Under the pieces are notes generated by a model. That model was not told where the DNA came from. It saw only the letters and a program-made list of their open reading frames with translations, and did no database searches. A stretch of DNA of 64,000 nt from NCBI GenBank assembly GCA_023436205.1, contig JAEZKC010000044.1:80886-144885 (forward strand), written 5' to 3'. The number at the start of each line of letters is the position of its first letter. The stretch's first letter is position 1. The stretch is from Fibrobacterota bacterium (GTDB lineage: Bacteria > Fibrobacterota > Chitinivibrionia > Chitinivibrionales > Chitinispirillaceae). Of the stretch, positions 17,532 to 26,264 are shown in pieces. A program made the translations under genes and the position numbers.

Positions 17532-18839
17532 ATGCGAATTAAGAAGTATGTGGCTAAAAGCATGCGCGAGGCGCTGCTTCAGATAAAAGAGGAACTGGGT
17601 GAGGATGCTATCATCCTCAAGACACGCAAACTTCAGAAAAAAGTGTTCGGTCTAGCCGGTCCCGATGAAATTGAGGTGACCGCCGCCATTGACGAGGATG
17701 CATCATCTAAAAAGCCCATCGCTTTTCCACCTCTTCATGTTTCCGATCCAGGAGTCTATAACCGGCCGAGGCCGCAGACTACTGCCGCTCCCAGGCCTGC
17801 TATTCCGCCTCCTGCAATGCCGGAGGTGCGCCCATATTTCCCATCTGCAGCTTCTCAAGGGGCAAGAGTTCAGCAGCCGATTTCAAAAATCAATCAGCGA
17901 AGCACGGTGCAGAAGCAGGAAAAGGAGAAGGAGAAAACTGATGAAATCGTGGAACTCAAGGAGGATCTCCGTGAACTTAAGGATCTGGTGAAAACAATTC
18001 TATCATCAGGAACTTTTAGCCCCTCCTCAAAAAGCAATGTCAGCAGCCCTGAGGTGACTGAAAAGGGATGGAAAGCGCTTCTAAAGCGGCTTATCGATTC
18101 CGAGGTACGTTTCGATATCGCCCAGAAACTCATCGACTCATTGAAGGGTTCGGGAGTGACCACTGAAGCCGATCTGGAAAGTAAACTAGTATCAAGTCTG
18201 AGCTGTCAGTTTCCTGTTTCCGGACCTCTAAAATTGAAAAAGGGCGGGCCCCTTATCGTGGCATTCGTGGGGCCCACAGGTTCAGGCAAAACCACTACAC
18301 TTGCGAAACTGGCTGCACACTGCTGTCTCAATAAAAATAAGAAAATCTCCATCATTACTGCCGATACATATCGAATTGCTGCTATTGAGCAGATACGCAT
18401 GTTTGCCGATATTGTTAAAGTGGGACTTCAGGTTGTGTTTTCCCCTGAAGAGATTCCTGCGGCGGTTGAAAGCTGCAGAGACAGTGAAGTGGTCTTTGTT
18501 GATACAGCAGGACGCAGTCAGCGTAATACCGAGCACATGGAGGAGCTCAAGACCCTGATAAGCACTTTGCGCCCGGATGAAACTCATCTGGTGCTCAGTG
18601 CCACCACCAAAGATTCCGATCTTCTGGAGATGATCCGGTTTTACAAGGCCATAAGCGCTAACCGTCTTCTCTTTACCAAATTGGATGAGACAACACGCTT
18701 AGGGAATATTTTCAATGTGGTCAGCGAAGTGGGAGTTCCAGTTTCCTATTTTACCTTTGGTCAGAGTGTACCAGATGATATTGAACTGGCGCAGTCAGGG
18801 AAGTTTGTGCAGAAGCTCATGGAGGGGCGCACACTGTGA
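17532..18839 (+). CDS. flhF: FlhF, SRP-like GTPase controlling flagellar placement
   Basis: FlhF is a membrane-associated SRP-family GTPase that marks the site and number of flagella, usually polar. The 435-residue protein has a variable Pro-rich B domain (about 60-150), an N domain (about 170-235) and a G domain with P-loop GPTGSGKTTTLAKLA near residue 247, DTAGRSQRN, and TKLDETTRLG. The N-terminus (MRIKKYVAKSMREALLQIKE) is typical. It overlaps flhG by four bases. Presence of the pair suggests polar or number-controlled flagella. Confidence 0.95.
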   Translation: MRIKKYVAKSMREALLQIKEELGEDAIILKTRKLQKKVFGLAGPDEIEVTAAIDEDASSKKPIAFPPLHVSDPGVYNRPRPQTTAAPRPAIPPPAMPEVRPYFPSAASQGARVQQPISKINQRSTVQKQEKEKEKTDEIVELKEDLRELKDLVKTILSSGTFSPSSKSNVSSPEVTEKGWKALLKRLIDSEVRFDIAQKLIDSLKGSGVTTEADLESKLVSSLSCQFPVSGPLKLKKGGPLIVAFVGPTGSGKTTTLAKLAAHCCLNKNKKISIITADTYRIAAIEQIRMFADIVKVGLQVVFSPEEIPAAVESCRDSEVVFVDTAGRSQRNTEHMEELKTLISTLRPDETHLVLSATTKDSDLLEMIRFYKAISANRLLFTKLDETTRLGNIFNVVSEVGVPVSYFTFGQSVPDDIELAQSGKFVQKLMEGRTL

Positions 18840-19708
18840 ATGATCAGGCTCAGAAGTTACGGGAACTTGCAAAAGGCAAAGACCTCAGACCGGAACCGGT
18901 TAAAAGAGTTTCGGGACTCAGATGCAGAAGCATCGCCATAACAAGTGGAAAAGGGGGAGTGGGCAAGACCACGCTTTCTCTTTCACTCGCCTCTGCGCTT
19001 GCAAAGCTTCAGAAACGCGTTCTTCTTATGGATGCTGATTTGGGACTGGCAAATGTGCACATCATGCTTGGAATGGCTCCCCGGTTTAACATTTCGCATG
19101 CCATTGAAGGGGAGTGCGGGTTGGAACAGGTAGTTGCTGAAGTAATTCCGGGGGTGTCGCTTGTGCCCGGTGCTTCCGGGCTTGAGGAGCTGGCCAATCT
19201 TGATACCGGCAGACTTGAGCGGCTCAGGCTTGATTTCATGCGCATGGAGGAAGCCTACGATTTCCTTCTTATGGATACCGGTGCGGGCATTGGTTCAACC
19301 GTGACACATTTTGCCTCCCACGCCGATCTTACTCTTCTGGTGATGACCCCTGATCCCACTTCTCTGGCAGATGCCTACGCCATGGTGAAAATCCTATACG
19401 AAAAAGGGAACACTCAGATCGGGGTGGTAGTCAACATGGTTGCCACCGATAAGGAAGGTAGTGAAACATTTGACAGGTTGAATGCTTTAGTGGTAAAATT
19501 CCTAAAAAGGCCTCTGGAGCTCTATGGGGTGCTTGTGACAGATCGGGAGATACAGCGCTTCGGGCGGATGCAGAATCTGCTCAGGGCTGAGGGGGCTAAC
19601 AGCAGATTCGCTTATAGGACTGCCATTTTGGCGCGGAAAGTAAGCGGATGCAGTACAGCAGTGAAGAATGGTTTTTTCTCCAGGCTCTTCGGCGGGATTA
19701 AGAATTGA
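18836..19708 (+). CDS. flhG: FlhG (FleN/YlxH), MinD-like ATPase limiting flagellar number
   Basis: FlhG is a ParA/MinD-type ATPase that counteracts FlhF. The 290-residue protein has an N-terminal basic/Gln region that may stimulate FlhF (DQAQKLRELA), a deviant Walker A (SGKGGVGKTTLSLSLASAL) near residue 37, DADLGLANVHIMLG, and a switch region LLMDTGAGIG. It starts at GTG 18836, which overlaps the flhF stop. The C-terminus lacks an obvious long MinD-type amphipathic helix, but a hydrophobic tail NGFFSRLFGG is present. Confidence 0.93.
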   Translation: MNDQAQKLRELAKGKDLRPEPVKRVSGLRCRSIAITSGKGGVGKTTLSLSLASALAKLQKRVLLMDADLGLANVHIMLGMAPRFNISHAIEGECGLEQVVAEVIPGVSLVPGASGLEELANLDTGRLERLRLDFMRMEEAYDFLLMDTGAGIGSTVTHFASHADLTLLVMTPDPTSLADAYAMVKILYEKGNTQIGVVVNMVATDKEGSETFDRLNALVVKFLKRPLELYGVLVTDREIQRFGRMQNLLRAEGANSRFAYRTAILARKVSGCSTAVKNGFFSRLFGGIKN

Positions 19709-20109
19709 AGTCAACAGCTAAAAAAGAGATTCCAGGGATTGTACGGTGGACAAAACGCTTGGCGATGTTTCTGGCGGCCACTGTCTTCTTCATAATCCTG
19801 GCAGCAAGTTATGATTTCACCGACCCTTACTCCCTGCACAATCTGGTGAATTCATCTGTCAAGGCCTTGGCTGCTGGCCTGCTGTTCTGGTTTGCCGGTT
19901 TGATAGTGTGCGATATTTTTCTGAAGGGAATCGTTACTGATATTCCCACTGATTCATCCGATTTAGTGGATGGTGGCATTTTGCAGCGGATCTATCTCCA
20001 GCAGCATAACAGCGATCCTGATGGTGTTGGTAATAAGGTCGTGATCGGAATGCCCGTAAAAAGCGGTGGTAAAGCAAATGATAAAAATGAGCAGGCGAAA
20101 AGTCCCTAG
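19705..20109 (+). CDS. Small membrane protein between flhG and fliA
   Basis: I do not recognise this 134-residue protein. It has two predicted membrane helices (about 22-41 and 51-70) and a hydrophilic, Lys/Asn-rich C-terminal tail ending GGKANDKNEQAKSP. The suggested start is TTG 19705, overlapping the flhG stop (TTGA); the first ATG in frame is at residue 21, inside the first helix, so the longer form is more credible. Its tight position between flhG and fliA points to a flagellar or chemotaxis role. That role is inferred from position only. Confidence 0.65.
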   Translation: MKSTAKKEIPGIVRWTKRLAMFLAATVFFIILAASYDFTDPYSLHNLVNSSVKALAAGLLFWFAGLIVCDIFLKGIVTDIPTDSSDLVDGGILQRIYLQQHNSDPDGVGNKVVIGMPVKSGGKANDKNEQAKSP

Positions 20110-20170
20110 TAATCTTGAATGTGCAACTTTGATACAGCAACTATGAACGGCGGTTTTGTGAGAGGTGACG

Positions 20171-20935
20171 ATGTCGGGTATTGAGAATCTGTGGAAAGAA
20201 TTCAAGGAAACCGGATCCAAAATAGCCAAAGACAAGCTTCTGGTGGAGTATGCTCATTTAGTGAAGTATATAAGTCAGCGTCTTGCGGTGAACCTGCCGC
20301 AATCTGTTGATAGAAACGATCTTGTCAGTTCAGGAATTATGGGTCTGATCAGGGCTGTTGAAACTTTTGAGCCTGAGCGTGGTTTCAAATTCGAGACCTA
20401 TGCGGGGCATAAGATCCGCGGTGCTATTCTGGATGAACTTCGGGCACTTGACTGGGTCCCTCGTTCAGTGAGACAGAAGTCTCGTGATCTCCAGAAAACG
20501 TTCGCCAAACTTGAGAATGATTTGGGTCGAGCACCGTACGATGATGAGGTCTGTGAAGAGTTGGGTATTAGTCTCAGTGAATATGAGGAGCTTCTGGCTG
20601 AAGTTACTCCCACGACTATCATCTCCCTTGAAGAGACTCGGCCGGATCGGGAGTCTGATTCAAAAGAGATACGGATAATCGATCAGATTGAAGATCCCGG
20701 TAGCAATAACCCGCTTAAGGAACTCGGGTATGCTGAGGTAAAGGAGATTCTTAAAGAGTCGATATCCAGTCTTCCGGAGAAGGAAAAACTAGTGGTAGCC
20801 CTTTACCATTACGAGGAGCTCACGCTCAAAGAAATTGGGGCTGTCCTTGATTTGACAGAGAGCCGGGTCAGTCAGATTCATTCTAAGGCAATACTGAAGC
20901 TTCGGTCAAGGTTGCTTCAAAAGATTAATGTGTAG
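20171..20935 (+). CDS. fliA: FliA/WhiG-type sigma factor (sigma-28)
   Basis: FliA directs late flagellar genes. The 254-residue protein has region 2 (NDLVSSGIMGLIRAVETFEP, FETYAGHKIRGAILDELRAL), the DWVPRSVR motif typical of the FliA/WhiG group, region 3 (about 100-150) and region 4 (ELTLKEIGAVLDLTESRVSQ). ATG 20171 has AGAGGTGA upstream; GTG 20165 is an alternative. With the sigma-54 promoter at 689 it implies a two-tier cascade (sigma-54 for hook genes, sigma-28 for filament genes). No flgM or flagellin gene is in the window. Confidence 0.95.
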   Translation: MSGIENLWKEFKETGSKIAKDKLLVEYAHLVKYISQRLAVNLPQSVDRNDLVSSGIMGLIRAVETFEPERGFKFETYAGHKIRGAILDELRALDWVPRSVRQKSRDLQKTFAKLENDLGRAPYDDEVCEELGISLSEYEELLAEVTPTTIISLEETRPDRESDSKEIRIIDQIEDPGSNNPLKELGYAEVKEILKESISSLPEKEKLVVALYHYEELTLKEIGAVLDLTESRVSQIHSKAILKLRSRLLQKINV

Positions 20936-20955
20936 TTTCAACAGGGGATTGAGTC

Positions 20956-21264
20956 ATGAGCGGCGTAGATGTGCACATTTCAGTCAATAACATCCCTCAG
21001 TTTGACCGCCATCAATCCAATGCACACAGGACACCGATTCTTCATCAGCAGGCGAATGGAGACATTGCGAGGTCCCAACTTGAGCAGCAGGCGAAAATTC
21101 CCACCGAACCCAAAGGAGCTGAGGGGAAGAGCGTAGATCCGGATAATCGCAAAAAGGACAACCGGCGTTCCAAAAAGAGAAAAAAGGAAGCTCCTCAGGA
21201 GGTCCGCGTTTCAGAAGAGAAGAGAATGGCAGACAGCGGCGGACTGATCGATATAGAAGCATAA
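20956..21264 (+). CDS. Small basic protein downstream of fliA, function unknown
   Basis: The 102-residue hydrophilic product has no membrane segment. It contains a strongly basic central stretch (RKKDNRRSKKRKKEA) and a short C-terminal block ending GGLIDIEA. Small, fast-evolving proteins with such C-termini follow fliA in several phyla, which is family-level recollection and not proven here. It begins 20 bases after the fliA stop with a good AGGGGA site, so it is probably co-transcribed. It is not recognisably FlgM: no anti-sigma helix pattern is visible. Confidence 0.7.
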   Translation: MSGVDVHISVNNIPQFDRHQSNAHRTPILHQQANGDIARSQLEQQAKIPTEPKGAEGKSVDPDNRKKDNRRSKKRKKEAPQEVRVSEEKRMADSGGLIDIEA

Positions 21265-21292
21265 GATCAGAAATTAAACAAAGAGTGGTTAA

Positions 21293-22216
21293 ATGAATAA
21301 ATATCAACCAGCAGAGAGTGAGAAGAGAGTGGATCCTGCAAGAATCAGGAAAATCACTCAGAGTGTCATCGGTCTTCCAACACTCCCCACAGTCGTTTCC
21401 AAAATGCTGAGGATGATTGACAATCCCAAGACATCCGCTGCCACTCTTGCACGGCTTATCTCAACCGACCAGGCTTTGACCGCCAAAGTGCTCAAGCTTG
21501 CCAACAGTGCTTATTATGGTTTTCCACGCGAAATATCTACTGTCAATATGGCAATCGTGGTTCTTGGCTTTAACACTGTAAAGGATATGGGATTGTGGCT
21601 CTCTGTCTTCGATGTTTTCAAGAATTCGTCGGTGAGCAGTGCGAGTTTCGATGCTGTAAAGTTCTGGGAACACTCTGCCGCCTGTGGTGTGGCCGCCAGA
21701 ATGCTTTCTTTGAACAATCGCTCCCGGTTCTCCGGTGAAGCGTTTGTGGCGGGGCTTCTTCATGATATGGGAAAAATCATTCTTAACCAGTATTTCAGTG
21801 CCGACTTTCTCGATGTGCTCAGAGAATCGGAAAAGACCGACCTTGAAGATGCCGAGCTTAAGGTTCTTGGAACCGGCCATGGTCAGATAGGTGCCTGGCT
21901 TGCCGAAAAGTGGAATCTTCCCTCAATTATTGCCGATACTATTCTCAATCATCACGAACCTTGGAATGCCACCACCGATCAGGCTTTCGTAGCAACGGTC
22001 ACTGTCGCGGATCTCCTCTGCCACATGACCAGTACTGGAAATTCAGGGCGCATCGACAGCCCCAAGTACGATGAGCGCCTCTGGGACATTTTCTCCAAAG
22101 CAGGTATGCCGCTGGATGAATCTGATCTGGACAAACTGCAATCGGATTTTTTGGCTGAGTTTGACAAGTCGGAGGCATACATTTCTCTTATGCAAGATGG
22201 TGCCGGGGAAGAGTGA
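21293..22216 (+). CDS. HDOD-domain signalling protein
   Basis: HDOD proteins are HD-related signalling modules tied to motility and c-di-GMP pathways. The 307-residue protein contains one HDOD domain (about 17-220): LPTLPTVVSKMLRMIDNP, LISTDQALTAKVLKLANSAY, INMA-like VNMAIVVLGFNTVKD. The HD-like site keeps its His and Asp (AGLLHDMGKIIL) and a later HH (LNHHEPW), unlike many degenerate family members, so residual phosphohydrolase activity cannot be excluded. It is the last gene of the co-directional flagellar run. Confidence 0.88.
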   Translation: MNKYQPAESEKRVDPARIRKITQSVIGLPTLPTVVSKMLRMIDNPKTSAATLARLISTDQALTAKVLKLANSAYYGFPREISTVNMAIVVLGFNTVKDMGLWLSVFDVFKNSSVSSASFDAVKFWEHSAACGVAARMLSLNNRSRFSGEAFVAGLLHDMGKIILNQYFSADFLDVLRESEKTDLEDAELKVLGTGHGQIGAWLAEKWNLPSIIADTILNHHEPWNATTDQAFVATVTVADLLCHMTSTGNSGRIDSPKYDERLWDIFSKAGMPLDESDLDKLQSDFLAEFDKSEAYISLMQDGAGEE

Positions 22217-22252
22217 TCTGGGTATGCTCGTGGTTTGGTGTAGTATTCAGGT

Positions 22253-23383
22253 CTACCTTTGCCTCTTTAGAACGCCTCCAGCCTCAATGAACTTTCGCGC
22301 ATAGCAGTCATTGTATCTGGTTTCGAAAATATTGCTTATACATACCCAGACAGTGAAATCAGTCACCTCCCTGTTTTCAGGAGGGAAGAACTGAATTCCG
22401 TTTTGATAACCCCTTTCAGCCAGTCGAACTGATTCCATAGTTGGATTGACTGGATTGCCTTCTATGAACCATTGACACTTATACTTTTCCATATAACTTG
22501 AAGTAAATGTAAAATAAAGGTTTTCTCCTGTTTGATAAACTATGGTGTCGTATTCGCAAGAATCTGATTTTAATTCGGTAAAAGTCGGCAATGAAATAGA
22601 ATATTCCTTTTCTACAAAGATACTGAAGTTGTCAGGCATTATCAATCTATGATCTATTTCAAGCAGTCCATACATTTGACGGTGGAGACGAATAGCGAGA
22701 GTCGCTTCCATGCAATATCCATCATCGGCGATAGCTCTTATTACAAGTCTTGTAGTGAAATGGTCCAAAAGCGAGCTGATGAAGAGATCTCTGAATGCTG
22801 GGATCGAGTATCTGTTTATAGAATTGAGCAATTCCTTAAGAATTGGAATTTCACTTACTGTACTGATAAATGCCTTATCAGCATCATAAGGTTTCTCAGA
22901 ATGTACAATTTTCTGAAACGAATCCAGTAAAGCCTTGGCTACGCTAGTGGGAATTTTTACGGAATCAAAATCCTGGACGACTTTTTGATCAACTAAGAGC
23001 CAAGCATTCTCTCTGGAGTATAGTTCAGGATGAAAATCTGAGGGTATTCTGATGTTGATTAGTGCAACATCATGTTTCAATTCAGGATTGTTCAACCTAA
23101 AAGAGTTCGTGAAATTTCCAAGCTCTATTTTGTTTGTAAGTGTATCATTAATCAGGAATTGCCATGTAATTCGAGAAACATTTTTACCTGCAAAGTAGGC
23201 TTTTACTAGAATGTTTTCTCCCGGGAGAGCATCAGCGGAGTTTTTTGTTGAAAGGTTCTCGCAGACAATAGTGAGCGGCCTTACTCTATCACGATCTATC
23301 CTGCTGAATTCACTCTCAAATGGATTGCTACAGAATAGAATTGAAATGATTAGGGAAAAAAGAATTAACAAATTTCTTTTCAT
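22253..23383 (-). CDS. Lipoprotein of unknown function, partner of the TonB-dependent receptor
   Basis: The 376-residue protein begins with a lipoprotein signal (ILFSLIISILFC, then SNPF); residue +2 is Ser, which does not favour inner-membrane retention. I recognise no catalytic domain. The body looks like a beta-rich extracellular protein. It directly follows the receptor gene: the ATG at 23383 lies three bases past the receptor stop, and a TTG at 23389 overlaps it. Receptor-lipoprotein pairs often form an outer-membrane uptake complex, so a ligand-binding or lid role is the best guess. Both genes look AT-richer than the flagellar cluster. Confidence 0.7.
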   Translation of the reverse strand: MKRNLLILFSLIISILFCSNPFESEFSRIDRDRVRPLTIVCENLSTKNSADALPGENILVKAYFAGKNVSRITWQFLINDTLTNKIELGNFTNSFRLNNPELKHDVALINIRIPSDFHPELYSRENAWLLVDQKVVQDFDSVKIPTSVAKALLDSFQKIVHSEKPYDADKAFISTVSEIPILKELLNSINRYSIPAFRDLFISSLLDHFTTRLVIRAIADDGYCMEATLAIRLHRQMYGLLEIDHRLIMPDNFSIFVEKEYSISLPTFTELKSDSCEYDTIVYQTGENLYFTFTSSYMEKYKCQWFIEGNPVNPTMESVRLAERGYQNGIQFFPPENREVTDFTVWVCISNIFETRYNDCYARKFIEAGGVLKRQR

Positions 23384-23385
23384 AG

Positions 23386-26052
23386 TCAAAATTTGGCCTT
23401 TATTGCGAAATAGGGAACTGTATATGCTTTAAAAGTTTCAAAAATTTCTGCCCTTTTATTGATATCATATAAATAGTAAGGCCTTCGTTCTATATACATA
23501 CTGTTTTTATAAAGCCAACCTAGAGCGTTAAGTAGTTCAAGTCTGAGCTCCAGTTCCCAATTGCGGAAAGAGAATGTCTTTTCTGTCAGAAAATCCATAT
23601 AGAACAGAGATGCTGTATGCGCCGAGTTCTTTTTACCATAAAGAGCTATATAGCTGAGCTGGTCTGCATCATAATATGCGTTGACTATAGGTGTATACTG
23701 ATATCCCGAAGCAAAACGGGTTCGAAGGGCAGTTTTAAAACGAGGGTTGAAAATCCAACTGGAAGTGATATCGAGCTGGTGAGTGTGGTTATTATCAGCA
23801 AGTGTGAATATTCCATCGTTATAGATTTCAGATTTGGATAAAGAATAAGCAATCTGGTAGGAAAGCTGCCCGAGCTGATTTGTAAGGAACAGTTCTAGTC
23901 CATAGTTTCTAATATCTGCCTCGTAATACCTAATTGTCTCATAAGATCCAGCATCTTGCCAGGCTCTTGTGAAATAAACCTGAATGTCAAGGAAACCAAT
24001 GAATGGATTTTTAATTTCCGTTCCCGTGAGGTACTGTGCCGACTTGAGGCAGGAAGTATCATCTGTGAAAAATTTACTATAATTCCCCACAGCGCATTTA
24101 AAGGCATAGTCTTCAGTGAACTGGTAATAGGAAGAAAATCTAAGGGAAGGAACTCCTGGTGTCTTCTGGTATCTATCGAAATAACCGCTTTTCCATATTT
24201 CTGGTACTAAACTGCTTTGATATCCCGTTTCCGGAAGATAGTCATAACGGACTTCAGGCTTAAGCGTTAAATTTTTGGTAGGATTTACCTGTAGTGAAAC
24301 ATAAGGTGAGAACATTTTTTCCGATATATCTTCATCATTTTTATACTCAGGGACAGGATAACTCAAGGTTGATTTGATAAGATAGCCATAACCGTTTTGC
24401 CCTAGTTCTATATCGAGTCCTCCAGTTAATGATATTCTGCGATTTATTCTGTTCTGGACTTCTGCTTTCAGAAAAAGACTCTTCAGGTGAAAATACGAGT
24501 AATAGTCCTCCTGGTAACCTCTATAAAAGTCACTAATATCTGTTTGTGAGATGCCAAAACGCATCAATGCTGACAAACAGTCCTTATTTGAGAAATTCCA
24601 GCCGCCATTAGTGCATATTGAACGTGAAGATGTATTATCTGCTTCCAGTCGAATTTCTTCCAGGTAACTCCCTTTCACTTCTGGCGCTACCAATTGATAC
24701 CCGTCGTGAAACATCAGACCGGATAAGAAAAAACTGCCTGCCTTTTGTGTAGTGAAGTCAATTCTTGTATAACCATCCCAATAATAAGGCACTGGAGCAT
24801 AAATTCCATCATTATATATTTTTTCTTCAGCATACTGTAAGAGATCTCCCATTACACTTCTTTTTGCTGACGCATTGAATGTGATATTTTTTGAAATCGG
24901 CCCATCTATGGATAATTGTCCATCCAGAATTCCAAGTTCCACATTTCCATGCAGCATGTCGTTCCTTCCCGCTTGCCCCTCGATTTCTACTATACCCCCC
25001 GTTGCATTACCATACCGCGAACCGAATCCTCCGCTGTGAAGCTGAATTGACTTTATCCCGTCTGTAGGGATTATTGACTTGGTAAGGTAGGGAAGACCGC
25101 AGCTATTATGGAAAATGCGTGGGAGGGGAATTCCGTCTAGGAAAATTCTTGAGGTAAACGGTGCATTGCCTCTGATGTAAATTTCATCATCATTCCATTG
25201 TCGTGGAACTGAAATGCCGGGAAGGGAAAACAACGCCCTCACCACATCTCCACCTCCGCCGGGTACATGAACAGCCTGCTCTTTTGTGAGCTGCTTCTCG
25301 GAAATGGTGGCACTCTTCTTACCGAATACGATGACTTCAAAATCATTGTTGGCTTTTAAGAGGTAAAAATTCAGAGTATTGTTATTAAGAATGGATACAA
25401 TGGAATCTTTCGCTATAAAGCCTGATCCTGCTGCTGTAATTTTCAAAGAACAACCAGGAACTCCCTTTATGATGAAATATCCGGCCGAATCGGCTAAAAT
25501 TATAAGACCCTTTTCTTCAATAGCCAAATGGTTATACTGTGCGATTTTTTCTAAATATAAACTTTCTGGAACGGGGAGAAATGTGCTGCAGCTGGGGAGG
25601 ACTGATAGCCTGATAAGTGCGTCGGGTAAAGGAGATCTGTTGCCTTTTCTGTAGATGGTGCCTTGCAGGATATTACAAGTATCTAGAGTAAAGTGATCCC
25701 AGGGGTTAAAGATGATTTCCTTGCTGAGGACAACCGGTACAGGTTCATTTCCGACCGTGGCAGGATCAAATAAGGCTTCCCTTGCAGTCGTTATTGCCAA
25801 GGAATCCAGTTCGGGGTGAAGGGATTTATCTATAATTACACTATCCACAGATCCTGAAGTGTTAATGTGGATATCAAGCACTGCAATACCGCCCACACCC
25901 TTTCGTAAAAGTTCCGCAGGGTACTTAGGATAAGAGAAATTCTTTATGATTGGAGGGCAAAAGGTAGTATCTGTGTAGGAAGAATTCAGACCTTCTGCAA
26001 AAATTGTAAAAAATGATAACAGTAAAAAGTAAAAAGCAGTATATGTCTTCAA
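23386..26052 (-). CDS. TonB-dependent receptor with N-terminal TonB-C-like domain
   Basis: This is an outer-membrane active-transport receptor of 888 residues. After a signal peptide (1-20) comes a TonB C-terminal-like domain (about 36-118: PKYPAELLRKGVGGIAVLDI, GSVDSVIIDKSLHPELDSLA), then a carboxypeptidase-regulatory-like segment (about 128-235), the plug (about 255-360; DVVRALFSLPGISVPRQWND, EIYIRGNAPFTSRIFLDGIP, GFGSRYGNATGGIVEIEG) and a 22-strand-type barrel ending in Phe. A TonB-like domain belongs normally to the separate energy transducer, so its fusion to the receptor is unusual. The substrate is unknown. It forms an operon with the lipoprotein at 22253. Confidence 0.9.
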   Translation of the reverse strand: MKTYTAFYFLLLSFFTIFAEGLNSSYTDTTFCPPIIKNFSYPKYPAELLRKGVGGIAVLDIHINTSGSVDSVIIDKSLHPELDSLAITTAREALFDPATVGNEPVPVVLSKEIIFNPWDHFTLDTCNILQGTIYRKGNRSPLPDALIRLSVLPSCSTFLPVPESLYLEKIAQYNHLAIEEKGLIILADSAGYFIIKGVPGCSLKITAAGSGFIAKDSIVSILNNNTLNFYLLKANNDFEVIVFGKKSATISEKQLTKEQAVHVPGGGGDVVRALFSLPGISVPRQWNDDEIYIRGNAPFTSRIFLDGIPLPRIFHNSCGLPYLTKSIIPTDGIKSIQLHSGGFGSRYGNATGGIVEIEGQAGRNDMLHGNVELGILDGQLSIDGPISKNITFNASAKRSVMGDLLQYAEEKIYNDGIYAPVPYYWDGYTRIDFTTQKAGSFFLSGLMFHDGYQLVAPEVKGSYLEEIRLEADNTSSRSICTNGGWNFSNKDCLSALMRFGISQTDISDFYRGYQEDYYSYFHLKSLFLKAEVQNRINRRISLTGGLDIELGQNGYGYLIKSTLSYPVPEYKNDEDISEKMFSPYVSLQVNPTKNLTLKPEVRYDYLPETGYQSSLVPEIWKSGYFDRYQKTPGVPSLRFSSYYQFTEDYAFKCAVGNYSKFFTDDTSCLKSAQYLTGTEIKNPFIGFLDIQVYFTRAWQDAGSYETIRYYEADIRNYGLELFLTNQLGQLSYQIAYSLSKSEIYNDGIFTLADNNHTHQLDITSSWIFNPRFKTALRTRFASGYQYTPIVNAYYDADQLSYIALYGKKNSAHTASLFYMDFLTEKTFSFRNWELELRLELLNALGWLYKNSMYIERRPYYLYDINKRAEIFETFKAYTVPYFAIKAKF

Positions 26053-26264
26053 TAGTGATCCTGGTCAGGTGATTCTGGATAAATCAATATAGGATAGGGG
26101 ATTGAAGATGGCAATCAAAGGATAGTTTTCGGATGAATTTTCACTGGAATACATTTCCGGAATGCGTAATTGTCACACTCCGATGACTATCTTTGAAAAG
26201 CTTTCAATGCGGGAAAAGATACTAGTGGCCTAAGAGGCGTCTTCGCCATTAGCAAAATTGTTGA

